From assembly GCA_050701115.1 (NCBI GenBank), contig JBOHER010000052.1, positions 1 to 17,481 of the forward strand: a stretch of DNA of 17,481 bases, given 5' to 3'. The stretch's first letter is position 1. The number at the start of each line of letters is the position of its first letter. The translations under genes were made by a program, and so were the position numbers. Of the stretch, positions 1 to 13,014 are shown piece after piece. Below the pieces are notes generated by a model. That model had not been told where the DNA came from, did not search any database, and saw only the letters and a program-made list of their open reading frames with translations. The DNA is from JBOHER01 sp050701115. Lineage in GTDB: Bacteria; Actinomycetota; Actinomycetes; Mycobacteriales; Pseudonocardiaceae.

Positions 1-107
1 CTTCAGCTCCGGGCTGCAGCCGCCCAACTGATCAACTCGGGCGGCTACCTCTACCATCGTGATCACGGGTCCGCGCGGCCACCGCTGAGGCAAGGAGAGG
101 AGACCCT

Positions 108-371
108 GTGGGCATCATCAGCTGGATCGTCCTCGGCTTGATCGCGGGTGTCATCGCGAAAGTGCTCATGCCGGGAAAGGATCCCGGCGGCTGCATCATC
201 ACCATGCTGCTGGGCATCGCGGGTGCCCTGCTCGGCGGCTGGATCGGCAGGACGCTGTTCGATGTCGACCTCGGGAAGCTCTTCGACCTGCGCACGTGGG
301 GGTTGGCGATTCTGGGTGCGCTCATCATCCTCGGCGTGTACCGGCTCGTCATCGGGGCAAAACGCGATTAG
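108..371 (+). CDS. GlsB/YeaQ/YmgE-type small membrane protein
   Basis: An 87-residue hydrophobic protein starting at a GTG preceded by a strong purine-rich ribosome site (GGAGAGGAG, about 5 bases upstream). It opens with a transmembrane stretch (residues 2-20), then a short MPGKDPGG loop, a second glycine-rich membrane segment (about 28-46) and a third near residues 62-82. This length and the pattern 'G-I-I-S-W-I-V-L-G-L-I-A-G' followed by PGxDPGG are typical of the transglycosylase-associated / YeaQ-YmgE family, which are inner-membrane proteins linked to general stress; their biochemical role is not known. The stop codon (369-371) overlaps the stop of the convergent ATP-grasp gene. The 107 bases before it show no recognisable gene end. 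Confidence 0.88.
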   Translation: MGIISWIVLGLIAGVIAKVLMPGKDPGGCIITMLLGIAGALLGGWIGRTLFDVDLGKLFDLRTWGLAILGALIILGVYRLVIGAKRD

Positions 372-1519
372 CCCGACGGCACCCCGCTGGGCACACCGAT
401 CGGCCGCACCGGCTCGCTACCGGCCAGGCGTAACCTGAGCGCTCCGACGGCAGCCTCGGCCTTGGCCCGAGCCGCGCGGCCGATCGGATCGACGGTGAGG
501 ACGTGACCCAGGTAGGCATCGTTGCTGCGCGGGCGCTGCGCGTGCGCGGGCAGCGGAATCGTCCAGCGGAGCACGTCGGGGTCGTTGTCGAGTCCTTCGG
601 TGCCCTCGACGCCCTGCACCAGGCCGGCTTGCGGTGACATCACGAAGAAGATCGCCGCACTCGCGGCGCGCCGGTGCGCCGTGATCAGCGGTGCTGTCGC
701 GGTCCCGATCGGTGGGGTGTGGCCGAGGCTGAGGTGGACCAGAAGTTCGAGCGGGTGCGTGCCGGCCACCAGGTGGATCAGGTCGAAGATATGGCCGCCC
801 GCCTGGCGGGGATTGATCTCCACGACGCGCGGCCCGTCGGAGGTCAGCATCACCTCGGTGTGACTGAGCCCGTGCGAATAGCCGATCGCGTCGAGTGCGC
901 CACGCACGAAGGTTTCCACCTCGCGGGCGACGCAGGCGGACAGCTGCGCGGGGAACATGTGGCCGGACTCCACGAATGCGGGCGGCCCCGCGATGCTCTT
1001 ATCGGTGATGCCGAGGATCGTGGTGATTCCGTTCTGAGTCACCGCTTCCACACTCAGTTCGCGCCCGTGGACCAACTCCTCCAGCAGAACCAGCCGGTCT
1101 CGCGGCTGCCCCCTGGTATTCCGTTCACCGGAGGTGATCTCCCAGAACGCCTGCCGCACCAGGTGCTTACGGGTGGCCTGGCGCATCACTTCCGGCGGGG
1201 CACCGGGCAGCCCGAGCCGTTCGGCGAGCAGCGCGACCGTGTCCAGGTAGTAGTCGCAGGTGGTCAGCACCCCGTCAACGGGCCGCCGTCCGGTCAGGGC
1301 GAACGCCGCCGCGCTGACCGCATCGTCGTCGTTGGTGTCCACTTGGATGATCTCGTCGGCATTTCCGATCACGGGATGCGGTGCGCCACCCGGCCTCGCC
1401 GGATACAGGTTCGGGTCCCTGGTGAACAACAAATAGCGGTGGCCGAGCGCACGAATGATCGGGGGTAGGCACTCGCCGGTGGAGTGCAGCCAACTCTCCA
1501 CCATGAGCAGTGTCGCCAT
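368..1519 (-). CDS. ATP-grasp domain protein with central ATP-binding segment deleted
   Basis: A 383-residue protein of the carbamoyl-phosphate-synthase-like ATP-grasp superfamily, whose members join a carboxylate to an amine using ATP. The N-terminal pre-ATP-grasp domain is visible (about 1-125), as is the C-terminal metal-binding part with VVEINPRQAGGHIFD (about 231-245), which supplies the Glu and Asn ligands. Between KHLVRQAF (about 138-145) and NTRGQPRDRLVLLEEL (about 153-168) the protein jumps directly. Family members normally have about 60 more residues there, including the lysine and glycine-rich loop that grip ATP. The reading frame is open on both sides, so this looks like an in-frame deletion. 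The product is probably inactive or altered. Start is ATG 1519; ATG 1504 is an alternative, and neither has a convincing ribosome site. The substrate cannot be told. Confidence 0.75.
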   Translation of the reverse strand: MATLLMVESWLHSTGECLPPIIRALGHRYLLFTRDPNLYPARPGGAPHPVIGNADEIIQVDTNDDDAVSAAAFALTGRRPVDGVLTTCDYYLDTVALLAERLGLPGAPPEVMRQATRKHLVRQAFWEITSGERNTRGQPRDRLVLLEELVHGRELSVEAVTQNGITTILGITDKSIAGPPAFVESGHMFPAQLSACVAREVETFVRGALDAIGYSHGLSHTEVMLTSDGPRVVEINPRQAGGHIFDLIHLVAGTHPLELLVHLSLGHTPPIGTATAPLITAHRRAASAAIFFVMSPQAGLVQGVEGTEGLDNDPDVLRWTIPLPAHAQRPRSNDAYLGHVLTVDPIGRAARAKAEAAVGALRLRLAGSEPVRPIGVPSGVPSG

Positions 1520-1837
1520 GTCACGACCCGGCAGGGTCGCTAGTGAAAATCATGTTCATCGCCGGCATAATGCCATGTCAGGCCGGCGGACGCCGGTGTG
1601 CACCCTCGCGACACGCCCACCTGAGCGGCAGGTTCACCGCACTGGCTGAGGTTCGGCGTGGCGGCCGCACACCGAAGGCCGGTGTCAAGGAGGGTTCCCA
1701 CAAAGATTGACCACCTGGACGTGACGAGTTCGACGATTCCGGTACTCGGCAGTAACGGACATGCTGGGAGGGAGGCGACGGTCCAACGGCGTGGTGTCGC
1801 TGCTCGCGTGTGCCGTTCAACTCAGGAGGCTTTGTTG
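1520..1837. promoter_or_regulatory. Divergent intergenic region with candidate promoter and nested palindromes
   Basis: This 318-base gap separates the minus-strand ATP-grasp gene from the plus-strand carboxylase. I see no convincing coding sequence; the carboxylase frame is open back to 1658 but lacks family similarity there. CATAAT at 1566-1571 with GTGAAA at 1543-1548 (17-base spacing) is a possible plus-strand promoter; this is a weak inference. It overlaps an 11-base palindrome GGCAT-A-ATGCC (1564-1574) and a wider inverted repeat CGCCGGC (1560-1566) / GCCGGCG (1582-1588), which could be an operator. If transcription starts here, the carboxylase has a leader of about 260 bases. Confidence 0.3.
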
Positions 1838-7377
<5,540 letters not shown>

Positions 7378-7378
<1 letters not shown>

Positions 7379-7418
7379 ATGTGGCATTAGGGACGCTCAA
7401 CGTCCCCAATGCCACATT
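7378..7418. terminator. Long stem-loop between convergent genes, probable bidirectional terminator
   Basis: An 18-base arm (AATGTGGCATTAGGGACG, 7378-7395) and its inverted partner (CGTCCCCAATGCCACATT, 7401-7418) pair at 17 of 18 positions around a 5-base loop. It begins at the last base of the carboxylase stop codon and ends 8 bases before the stop of the convergent acyl-CoA ligase, so it can serve both. It lacks a strong U-tract, as is common for actinobacterial hairpins. Confidence 0.75.
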
Positions 7419-7426
7419 GGCGCTGA

Positions 7427-9262
7427 TCAGGACCCGAGGTCGATGACGTCCGGCCCTGGCTTGGTCGCGTAGAGGTTCTCGATCTCCGTCTGGTACTTCT
7501 CCGCGATCGGCTTGCGCTTGAGCTTCATGGTGGGGGTGAGTTCGTCGCCGCCCGGATCCCAGGCGGTGCCCACGATGACGAAGCGTTTGATCTGCTCGAC
7601 GCGGGAGAGCTTGCCGTTGCCCTCCTTGACGGCCTTGGTGAGTTCGGCGCGGATCTCGGGACGCTGCGCGACGGCCGCCATCGAGGTGTCGGACATGTCG
7701 AGCGCGCCCGCGCGCGCCGCGGCCGTGTCGGGGTCGATCACGATGATCGCGCTGATGTAGGGCCGTCCGTCCCCGATCGCCACGGCCTGACCGATCAGCG
7801 AGGACGTCGCCTTCATCGCGTTCTCGATGTTGGTGGGCGACATGTTCTTGCCCGACTCGCTGATGATGAGTTCCTTCTTGCGGTCCACGATCGTCACGAA
7901 GCCATCCGCGTCGATAGTGGCGATGTCGCCGGTGGACAGCCAGCCGTCGGCGTCGATCGTCTCCGCGGTCCTGTCCGGCTGCTTGCGGTAGCCGCGCATG
8001 ATGACCGGTCCCCGTACGAGCAGTTCGCCGTCGTCGGCCAGCTTGAGCTCGGCGCCCCGCACCGCCTTGCCGACCGATCCCACCTTTATTTCGTCCTTGG
8101 ACGTGCTGGTCGTGGCGCCGGTGGTCTCCGACATGCCCCACACCTCGTACACCGGGATGCCCAGCCCGTGGAAGTACTCCAGCACCTCGGGCGGGATCGC
8201 GGCCGCGCCGGAAGCCGCCCAACGCACTCGGTCGAGCCCGAGCGCATGCCGGAGCTTGGACAGCACCAGCTTGTCGGCGAGCCGGTGCTGCACGGCGAGT
8301 AGGCCGGACGGGTCCTTGCCCGCCAACCGCTCCCGCGCGGCCTTGACGCCGGTGTCGATGGCCCAGTTCGCCAGGTTCTTTTTGACGGGGCTCTTCTCCT
8401 CGGCAAGTTTGGCCTCGATCCCGGCCTTGATCTTCTGCCACACGCGCGGGACCGCGAACAAGACGGTCGGCCGCGTGTCGGGCAGCGCCTGGGCGACGGC
8501 GCGGGGGTCTGCGACGCTGGTGATCTGCATGCCGCGCATCATGTTCGCGTAGTGGCAGGCAGCCCGGTCGGCGATGTGCGCCGACGGTAGGTACGACACG
8601 GTCGTATCGTCGGGTCCGACCTCGAGCAGCGGAATGAGCGCGTTGACCTCAGCGACGATGTTGCTGTGCGTGAGCTCGACGCCCTTCGGTGGGCCGGTGG
8701 TGCCGGAGGTGTAGATGAGAGTCGCCACGTCATCCGGTGTTACGGCCTTCCACGCCGCCTCGAAGTCGAAGTCCGCCGCTCCCGCCGACGCAAGATCCTC
8801 GAGCGTCATCGTGCCCGCCGCGGGACCGTCGACGCACACGATGTGCTCCAGCGCCGCGTCGGACGCCTTGATGCTGGCCAGGAACGCCTGCTCGGTGACG
8901 ACCACCCTGTTCTCGGCGTTGGAGAACAGGTAGGAGATCTGGTCGGGCGAACTGGTGTTGTAGATGGAGAACGGCGTCGCGCCGAGGTGCAGGGCCGCGG
9001 TATCCACCAGATTGAACTCCGGCCGGTTGGTCAGCATGATGCCGACCGTGTCGCCCCGGCCGACGCCAAGCGACGCCAAACCTGCGGCGAGCGTGCGCAC
9101 CTGCTCGGCGTAGTCCCGCCAGGTGATCTCTTGCTCGCCGCCCGGGGTGCGCAACGCCACGGCGTCCGGCCGCATGCCTACGGTGCGTTGGAACCCCGCA
9201 ATGATGGTGTTCACGGACCCACCCGCGGGATGCGGGCAGGTGATCTCCTCAGCCTTGGTCAT
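7427..9262 (-). CDS. Long-chain fatty acyl-CoA ligase (AMP-forming, FadD15-like)
   Basis: A 611-residue member of the ANL adenylating superfamily that activates fatty acids with ATP and CoA. Core motifs are all present: YTSGTTGPPKG phosphate loop (184-194), YEVWGMSETTG (372-382), STGDIA with the adenylate-binding Asp (443-448), and DRKKELIISESGKNMSP (460-476), which closes the domain hinge; a C-terminal catalytic lysine region follows near GNGKLSRVEQIKRF. Length and the SGKNMSP version of the hinge motif match the FadD15-type long-chain group. The ATG start has GGAGG 6 bases upstream. It lies 85 bases downstream of the pseudouridine synthase on the same strand and converges on the acyl-CoA carboxylase. 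Its acyl-CoA product fits lipid metabolism with that neighbour, though a joint pathway is inference. Confidence 0.92.
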   Translation of the reverse strand: MTKAEEITCPHPAGGSVNTIIAGFQRTVGMRPDAVALRTPGGEQEITWRDYAEQVRTLAAGLASLGVGRGDTVGIMLTNRPEFNLVDTAALHLGATPFSIYNTSSPDQISYLFSNAENRVVVTEQAFLASIKASDAALEHIVCVDGPAAGTMTLEDLASAGAADFDFEAAWKAVTPDDVATLIYTSGTTGPPKGVELTHSNIVAEVNALIPLLEVGPDDTTVSYLPSAHIADRAACHYANMMRGMQITSVADPRAVAQALPDTRPTVLFAVPRVWQKIKAGIEAKLAEEKSPVKKNLANWAIDTGVKAARERLAGKDPSGLLAVQHRLADKLVLSKLRHALGLDRVRWAASGAAAIPPEVLEYFHGLGIPVYEVWGMSETTGATTSTSKDEIKVGSVGKAVRGAELKLADDGELLVRGPVIMRGYRKQPDRTAETIDADGWLSTGDIATIDADGFVTIVDRKKELIISESGKNMSPTNIENAMKATSSLIGQAVAIGDGRPYISAIIVIDPDTAAARAGALDMSDTSMAAVAQRPEIRAELTKAVKEGNGKLSRVEQIKRFVIVGTAWDPGGDELTPTMKLKRKPIAEKYQTEIENLYATKPGPDVIDLGS

Positions 9263-9347
9263 CTCCGGCCTCCAGTCGTAGCTGTCTGCGTTCGTCAGAG
9301 CCGCCCAGTGTGAGTCGAGCCTGGCCTAGGAGTGCGAATGAGGCAAG

Positions 9348-10295
9348 TCACCCGGGAGGTTTTCCTCCCGCCGCCCACTGCTCGTAGCGGGTCCAGGACT
9401 GCAGTTCCCGCGTGCTCTCGAACCGGCGGCGCGCTCCGCTTATCGGGTCGGTGAACTCCAGGGCCTTGGCCAGCAACTGCAACGGCCGGCTGAAGTCGTG
9501 CAGCGGCGTCTCGGTGAGGGCGGGGTAGAAGTCGTCGCCCAGAATCGGCACGCCGAGGCTGCTCATGTGCAGCCGCAGTTGGTGCGTGCGCCCGGTCGCG
9601 GGCAGCAGCCGGTACCGGCCGAGGCCGCCACGGTGTTCGATCAGCTCGATCCTGCTCTCGCTGTTGGGCGGACCGTCCGCCTCGTAGGCGGCGATGATGC
9701 CGCGTTCCTTGACGATCCGGCTGCGTACGGTGCGCGGCAGGGTGAGCCGGGGGTCGTACGGTGCGATGGCCTCATATTCCTTGTGCACCAGGCGATCGGC
9801 GAACAGGGTCTGGTAGGCGCCGCGCAGGGCGGGCCTGATAACGAAGAGCACAACGCCTGCGGTGACCCGATCCAGCCGGTGCGCCGGGCTGAGCTCAGGT
9901 AGGTCAAGTTCGCGGCGCAGCCGAACCAGTGCGGTTTCCAAGATGTGCTTGCCGCGCGGGATGGTCGACAGGAAGTGCGGCTTGTCCACGACCAGCAGGT
10001 CGTCGTCCCGGTGCACGATGCCGATCGGGAAGGGCACCGGGAACTCCTCGGGCAGATCCCGGTGGAACCACACGAATGAGTCCGGCACGAAGGGAGCATC
10101 GGCGGCCAGCGGGCCATCCACGCCGAAGAACCGCTGCTCGTGAAACATGCCGTCGATCCGCTCGTGGGTGACCCGTGGCAATCGGTCGGCCAGATGGTCG
10201 CGAAGGGTGGCCCAAGGGCCATCGGCGGGCATCTTCAGCCGAGCCGGATCGAGGCCGTGCCTCTTCGGCAGGGGGGACGTGAGCTTCTTCCGCAT
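9348..10295 (-). CDS. RluA-family RNA pseudouridine synthase
   Basis: A 315-residue protein that should convert a uridine in rRNA or tRNA to pseudouridine. The catalytic motif AHRLDRVTAG (138-147) contains the nucleophilic Asp142. The other family signatures are present: IVHRDDDLLVVDKPHFLST (93-111), VHKEYEAI (170-177) and ATGRTHQLRLHMSSLG (233-248) followed by GDDFY. An N-terminal extension of about 85 residues precedes the catalytic domain; it does not look like the usual S4 RNA-binding domain. The target uridine cannot be named from sequence. The start is ATG 10295, but the ribosome site is weak. It lies 37 bases downstream of the broken HAD gene and upstream of the acyl-CoA ligase on the same strand, so shared transcription is possible. 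Confidence 0.92.
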   Translation of the reverse strand: MRKKLTSPLPKRHGLDPARLKMPADGPWATLRDHLADRLPRVTHERIDGMFHEQRFFGVDGPLAADAPFVPDSFVWFHRDLPEEFPVPFPIGIVHRDDDLLVVDKPHFLSTIPRGKHILETALVRLRRELDLPELSPAHRLDRVTAGVVLFVIRPALRGAYQTLFADRLVHKEYEAIAPYDPRLTLPRTVRSRIVKERGIIAAYEADGPPNSESRIELIEHRGGLGRYRLLPATGRTHQLRLHMSSLGVPILGDDFYPALTETPLHDFSRPLQLLAKALEFTDPISGARRRFESTRELQSWTRYEQWAAGGKPPG

Positions 10296-11053
10296 CGCTG
10301 CACCAGAGTAGCCGGTGGGGGACTTACCACCCTCACCGAAACGGATCGGTGGTGCGCCCGATCAAGTCGGCGACGGAATCGATTACCAGTGTCGGCCGGA
10401 ATGGATACCGCTCGGCGGAGTCCGCGGAGGAGATTCCGGTGAGCACCAGGATGCTGCGCAAGCCCGCTTCGATGCCCGCGTGCAGCCGGTATCCATCCGG
10501 TCGCCGATCATCACGGTGTGTTCGGAATGTGCACCGAGCGTACGCATCGCGGAACGCATCATGAGTGGGTTCGGTTTGCCGACGAAGTAGGGCTGCTTCC
10601 CGGTCGCCCGTTCGATCAGGGCGGCGACCGACCCGGTGGCGGGTAGCCGCCCTTCCACGCTCGGCCCGGTCGGGTCGGGGTTGGTGGCGATGAACTTCGC
10701 GCCTGCCTCGATCAGCCGGATGGCCTCGGTGATCGCGGTGAAACTGTACGTCCTGGTCTCACCGAGCACGACATAATCGGGATCACGGTCGGTCAGCACG
10801 TAGCCCACTTCATGCAGGGCTGTGGTCAGGCCAGCCTCCCCGATGACGAAGGCGGATCCGTTCGGGCGCTGGGTGGACAGGAACTGGGCGGTCGCCGGTG
10901 CCGAGGTCCACAGCGACTGCTCCGGAATGTCCAATCCGGTTCGATGCAGGCGCGCACGCAGGTCCCGCGGGGTGTAGATCGAATTGTTCGTCAGCACCAG
11001 GAACATGAGGTCCTGGGACCGCGACTCGGCGAGGAACTCACCCGCACCCGGGA

Positions 11054-11061
11054 CCAGGTGT
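11054..11061. repeat. Target site duplication, left copy (CCAGGTGT)
   Basis: This copy is identical to 11183-11190. On the coding strand it reads ACACCTGG, which encodes part of E-H-L in the interrupted HAD-IIA gene. Deleting one copy plus the element restores the frame. Confidence 0.88.
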
Positions 11062-11182
11062 CTTATTCATAAGTCGGGCTATTCACCACGGCGCGCTCAC
11101 CTCAATCACGCCCCTCACCTGCAGTCAGTCGTCGCGAGTCACCCTCCGGGCGGCCCCCGCCAACTGACTTGTGAATAACCCT
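11062..11182. mobile_element. MITE-like 121-bp non-coding insertion
   Basis: The 121 bases lie between two exact copies of CCAGGTGT (11054-11061 and 11183-11190), an 8-base target site duplication. The ends carry 13-base inverted repeats, TTATTCATAAGTC (11063-11075) and GACTTGTGAATAA (11166-11178), which pair at 12 of 13 positions; one extra base lies outside the first and four (CCCT) outside the second. There is no transposase and no meaningful reading frame, so it must have been moved in trans. Several IS families make 8-base duplications (for example IS6, IS256, ISL3, ISAs1), so the parent is not identified. Confidence 0.85.
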
Positions 11183-11190
11183 CCAGGTGT
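11183..11190. repeat. Target site duplication, right copy (CCAGGTGT)
   Basis: This is the second copy of the 8-base duplication flanking the 121-bp element. The bases just outside each copy differ (a versus t on one side, c versus t on the other), so the duplication is exactly 8 bases. Confidence 0.88.
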
Positions 11191-11288
11191 TCCTCGCGGA
11201 CGAGCACCCCGTCCATGTCCGTCAGGTAGTTCAGCCGCGGTTCGGTCATGCCGAGAGCCTAGCTAGTTCGCCCGCGCCAGTGATCACG

Positions 11289-12209
11289 TCACTGGTCCGG
11301 TTGCCCGCTGTTTCCCTGCTGGTCGGCGAGGAACTGTTCGAACGCCGAGCCCAACTCGTCCGCGGTGGGCAGGGGGCCCGTCATGCTGTCCAGCAGGTTG
11401 CCGCGAGCCGCTCCGTCGGCGTAGGTGTCGTACTGCTGCTCCAGCGCGCGTACCACCTCGGCCACCTCGTCGGACTCAGCCACCTGCCGGTTGATCTCCT
11501 GATCCGCCTGGCCGGCGGCCTCGCGCACTGTCTCGCTGGGCAGGGTGAGCCCGGTCGCCTCCGCGATGGCGGCCAGCAGCACCACCGAGGATGCCGGGTA
11601 GGTGGTCTGCACCAGGTAGTGCGGCACGTGCGCGGCGAACCCCACGGCATCGTGACCGGCTTGGCCGAGCCGGAATTCGAGCAACGCTGACGCGCTGGCC
11701 GGCACCTGGAGCCTGCTCGGCCATGGCTGGTGCGCCCGGACAAGCTCGGTGCGTGTCCCGTGTGCCGTGAGCCCGATTGGCCGGGTGTGCGGCACGTTCA
11801 TCGGGATGCCGTGAAACCCTACGGCCAGCCGGACGCCCCACCGCTCGATCAAGCTGCGCACCGCGGCGGCGAACAACTCCCACTCGGTGTCCGGCTCGGG
11901 CCCGGTGAGCAGGAGGAAGGGCAGTCCCTCGGTGTCGTGCAGCAGGTGCACGACCAGTTCGGGTGTGGGGTAGTGCTCCCAGTGGTCGATGGCGTAGGTC
12001 ATCAGCGGCCGCCGGGCGCGGTAGTCGAGCAGCCGGTCGACGTCGAAGCGCGCGACGACGCGGTGTTCGAGCGAGTCGAGTAGGTGCGTGGTGAGGGTAC
12101 GGCCTGCGGAGCCGGCGTCGATGAAGCCTTCGAGGTAGTGCAGCAGCACCGCTCCGCTGAGATCCGGGACATCCGAGTCCACCTCGTACAGATCCGCCGG
12201 ATCCTTCAC
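11289..12209 (-). CDS. PAC2 family protein (proteasome-assembly-chaperone-like)
   Basis: A 306-residue protein of the PAC2 family. Recognisable parts are the N-terminal LLHYLEGFIDAGSAGRTLTTHLL, then FDVDRLLDYRARRPLMTYAIDHW, LLTGPEPDTEWELFAAAV, the GFHGIPMNVPHTRP segment, and a C-terminal helical, acidic tail that may be a short coiled coil (about 240-300). Eukaryotic and archaeal PAC2 proteins help assemble proteasomes. In actinobacteria the family is widespread, but its role is not settled, so function is inferred only at family level. I chose GTG 12209 as the start: GGGAGG lies 5 bases upstream, whereas the in-frame TTG at 12212 would be only 2 bases away. It follows AlkB by 81 bases and precedes the HAD remnant by 39 bases on the same strand. 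Confidence 0.88.
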   Translation of the reverse strand: MKDPADLYEVDSDVPDLSGAVLLHYLEGFIDAGSAGRTLTTHLLDSLEHRVVARFDVDRLLDYRARRPLMTYAIDHWEHYPTPELVVHLLHDTEGLPFLLLTGPEPDTEWELFAAAVRSLIERWGVRLAVGFHGIPMNVPHTRPIGLTAHGTRTELVRAHQPWPSRLQVPASASALLEFRLGQAGHDAVGFAAHVPHYLVQTTYPASSVVLLAAIAEATGLTLPSETVREAAGQADQEINRQVAESDEVAEVVRALEQQYDTYADGAARGNLLDSMTGPLPTADELGSAFEQFLADQQGNSGQPDQ

Positions 12210-12290
12210 CAAGACCTCCCATTGCCGAGCCGATTGCGACGCTTCTTTCTACCAACAACGCCGTCGGGCTCTGGATTGATCCGGCAGAGC

Positions 12291-12920
12291 TCACCGCACG
12301 CCGCGGGGCCGGAACTGGATGCTGATGCGGGGACCGACCGGCTTGGCGGTCTTGGGCACGGCATGTTCCCAGGTGCGCTGGCACGAGCCGCCCATGACGA
12401 GCAGGTCGCCGTGGCCGAGGGCGAGCCGCCCGGTTGCGCCCGCACCGCCCTTGGGACGCAGCAGTAAGGCACGGGGTGCGCCGATCGAGATGATCGCGAC
12501 CATGGTGTCCTCCGAACTGCCGCGGCCGATGGTGTCGCCGTGCCAGGCGACGCTGTCCCGGCCGTCCCGGTAGTAACACAGCCCGGCGGTGCGGAACGGT
12601 TCGCCGAGTTCGTCGTGGTACCGCTGGTTGAGCGCGGTCCGGGCCCGCTCGAGGATGGGCTCGGGCAGCGGGTCGTCCTCGTCGTAGAAGCAAAGCAGCC
12701 GGGGCACGTCGACCACCCGGTCGTACATCTGCCTGCGTTCGGCGCGCCAGGGCACCTGGTCGGCCAGCCGTGCGAAGAGGATGCCAGCACCGGTCATCCA
12801 GCCGGGGAGCACGTCGATCCAGGCGCCCTTGCCGAGCGCGGTGCGCCGGATCGGGTCGAGTGAGGTGAGGCCGACGTGGCCGGGCTCATCGAACAGCGAC
12901 CCCTGCAGTGCGACTGGCAT
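12291..12920 (-). CDS. alkB: AlkB-type 2-oxoglutarate/Fe(II)-dependent DNA/RNA alkylation-repair dioxygenase
   Basis: A 209-residue protein that should remove methyl lesions such as 1-methyladenine and 3-methylcytosine by oxidation, using iron and 2-oxoglutarate. The iron ligands are seen as WHGD (His127, Asp129) and WEHAVPK (His186). The 2-oxoglutarate-binding arginines fall in RISIQFR (Arg198, Arg204). The stretch LCYYRDGRDSVAWHGD is the standard AlkB approach to the iron site. Length is normal for the family. ATG 12920 is preferred; a GTG at 12935 (five codons longer) lacks a ribosome site, but the GGAG before 12920 is also close. An SOS-box-like operator lies about 20 bases upstream, which suggests DNA-damage induction. 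Confidence 0.9.
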   Translation of the reverse strand: MPVALQGSLFDEPGHVGLTSLDPIRRTALGKGAWIDVLPGWMTGAGILFARLADQVPWRAERRQMYDRVVDVPRLLCFYDEDDPLPEPILERARTALNQRYHDELGEPFRTAGLCYYRDGRDSVAWHGDTIGRGSSEDTMVAIISIGAPRALLLRPKGGAGATGRLALGHGDLLVMGGSCQRTWEHAVPKTAKPVGPRISIQFRPRGVR

Positions 12921-12940
12921 GGCTCCACGGTACACCAGAA

Positions 12941-12956
12941 TCGAACGTGTGTTCTA
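12941..12956. promoter_or_regulatory. LexA operator (SOS box) candidate upstream of alkB
   Basis: TCGAAC-GTGT-GTTCTA matches the actinobacterial/Gram-positive SOS-box consensus TCGAAC-N4-GTTCGA at 11 of 12 conserved bases, the only mismatch being the last but one (T where G is expected). It ends 20 bases from the AlkB start codon, a position where bound LexA would block transcription. It also lies 58 bases upstream of the divergent GYD gene and could touch both. LexA itself is not in the window. Confidence 0.72.
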
Positions 12957-13014
12957 TCCGCGGGGTGCAGCGTGTCGAGCTGCCGGATCGGGCGGGGGAG
13001 TGGACCATGAGCGC

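Larger units (their letters stand above)
10333..11249 (-). pseudogene. Broken HAD-IIA hydrolase (NagD-like), interrupted by a MITE-like element and frameshifted
   Basis: Remains of a HAD-superfamily phosphatase. The 5' piece (MTEPRLNYLTDMDGVLVREEH) carries the nucleophile motif DMDGV with Asp11 and Asp13. It reaches a TGA at 11139-11141 inside an inserted element after 36 codons. Removing the element and one copy of the 8-base duplication joins REEHLVPGAGEFLAE seamlessly, continuing into LTNNSIYTPRDL, VGKPNP and IGDRMDT. A second lesion follows: near 10482-10492 one base is missing, and the family-like ending (HAGIEAGLRSILVLTG...) continues in another frame to TGA at 10333-10335. Restored, the gene would be 789 bases (262 codons plus stop), normal for HAD-IIA. 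The fragment from ATG 11006 could still be translated but lacks the nucleophile. The substrate is unknown. It sits between the PAC2 and pseudouridine synthase genes. Confidence 0.88.

Noticed and set aside
1..107. Possible end of an upstream gene at the left edge
   Set aside because: One frame is open across it but shows no recognisable protein and no stop to mark an end; too short to judge.
1658..1837. N-terminal extension of the carboxylase frame
   Set aside because: No similarity in the extra 60 residues, whereas GTG 1838 has AGGAGG 8 bases upstream and directly begins the biotin carboxylase FRRVAIVNRGE motif.
11187..11690. Plus-strand frame over the HAD/PAC2 region
   Set aside because: It is antisense to PAC2, whose family match and ribosome site are clear.
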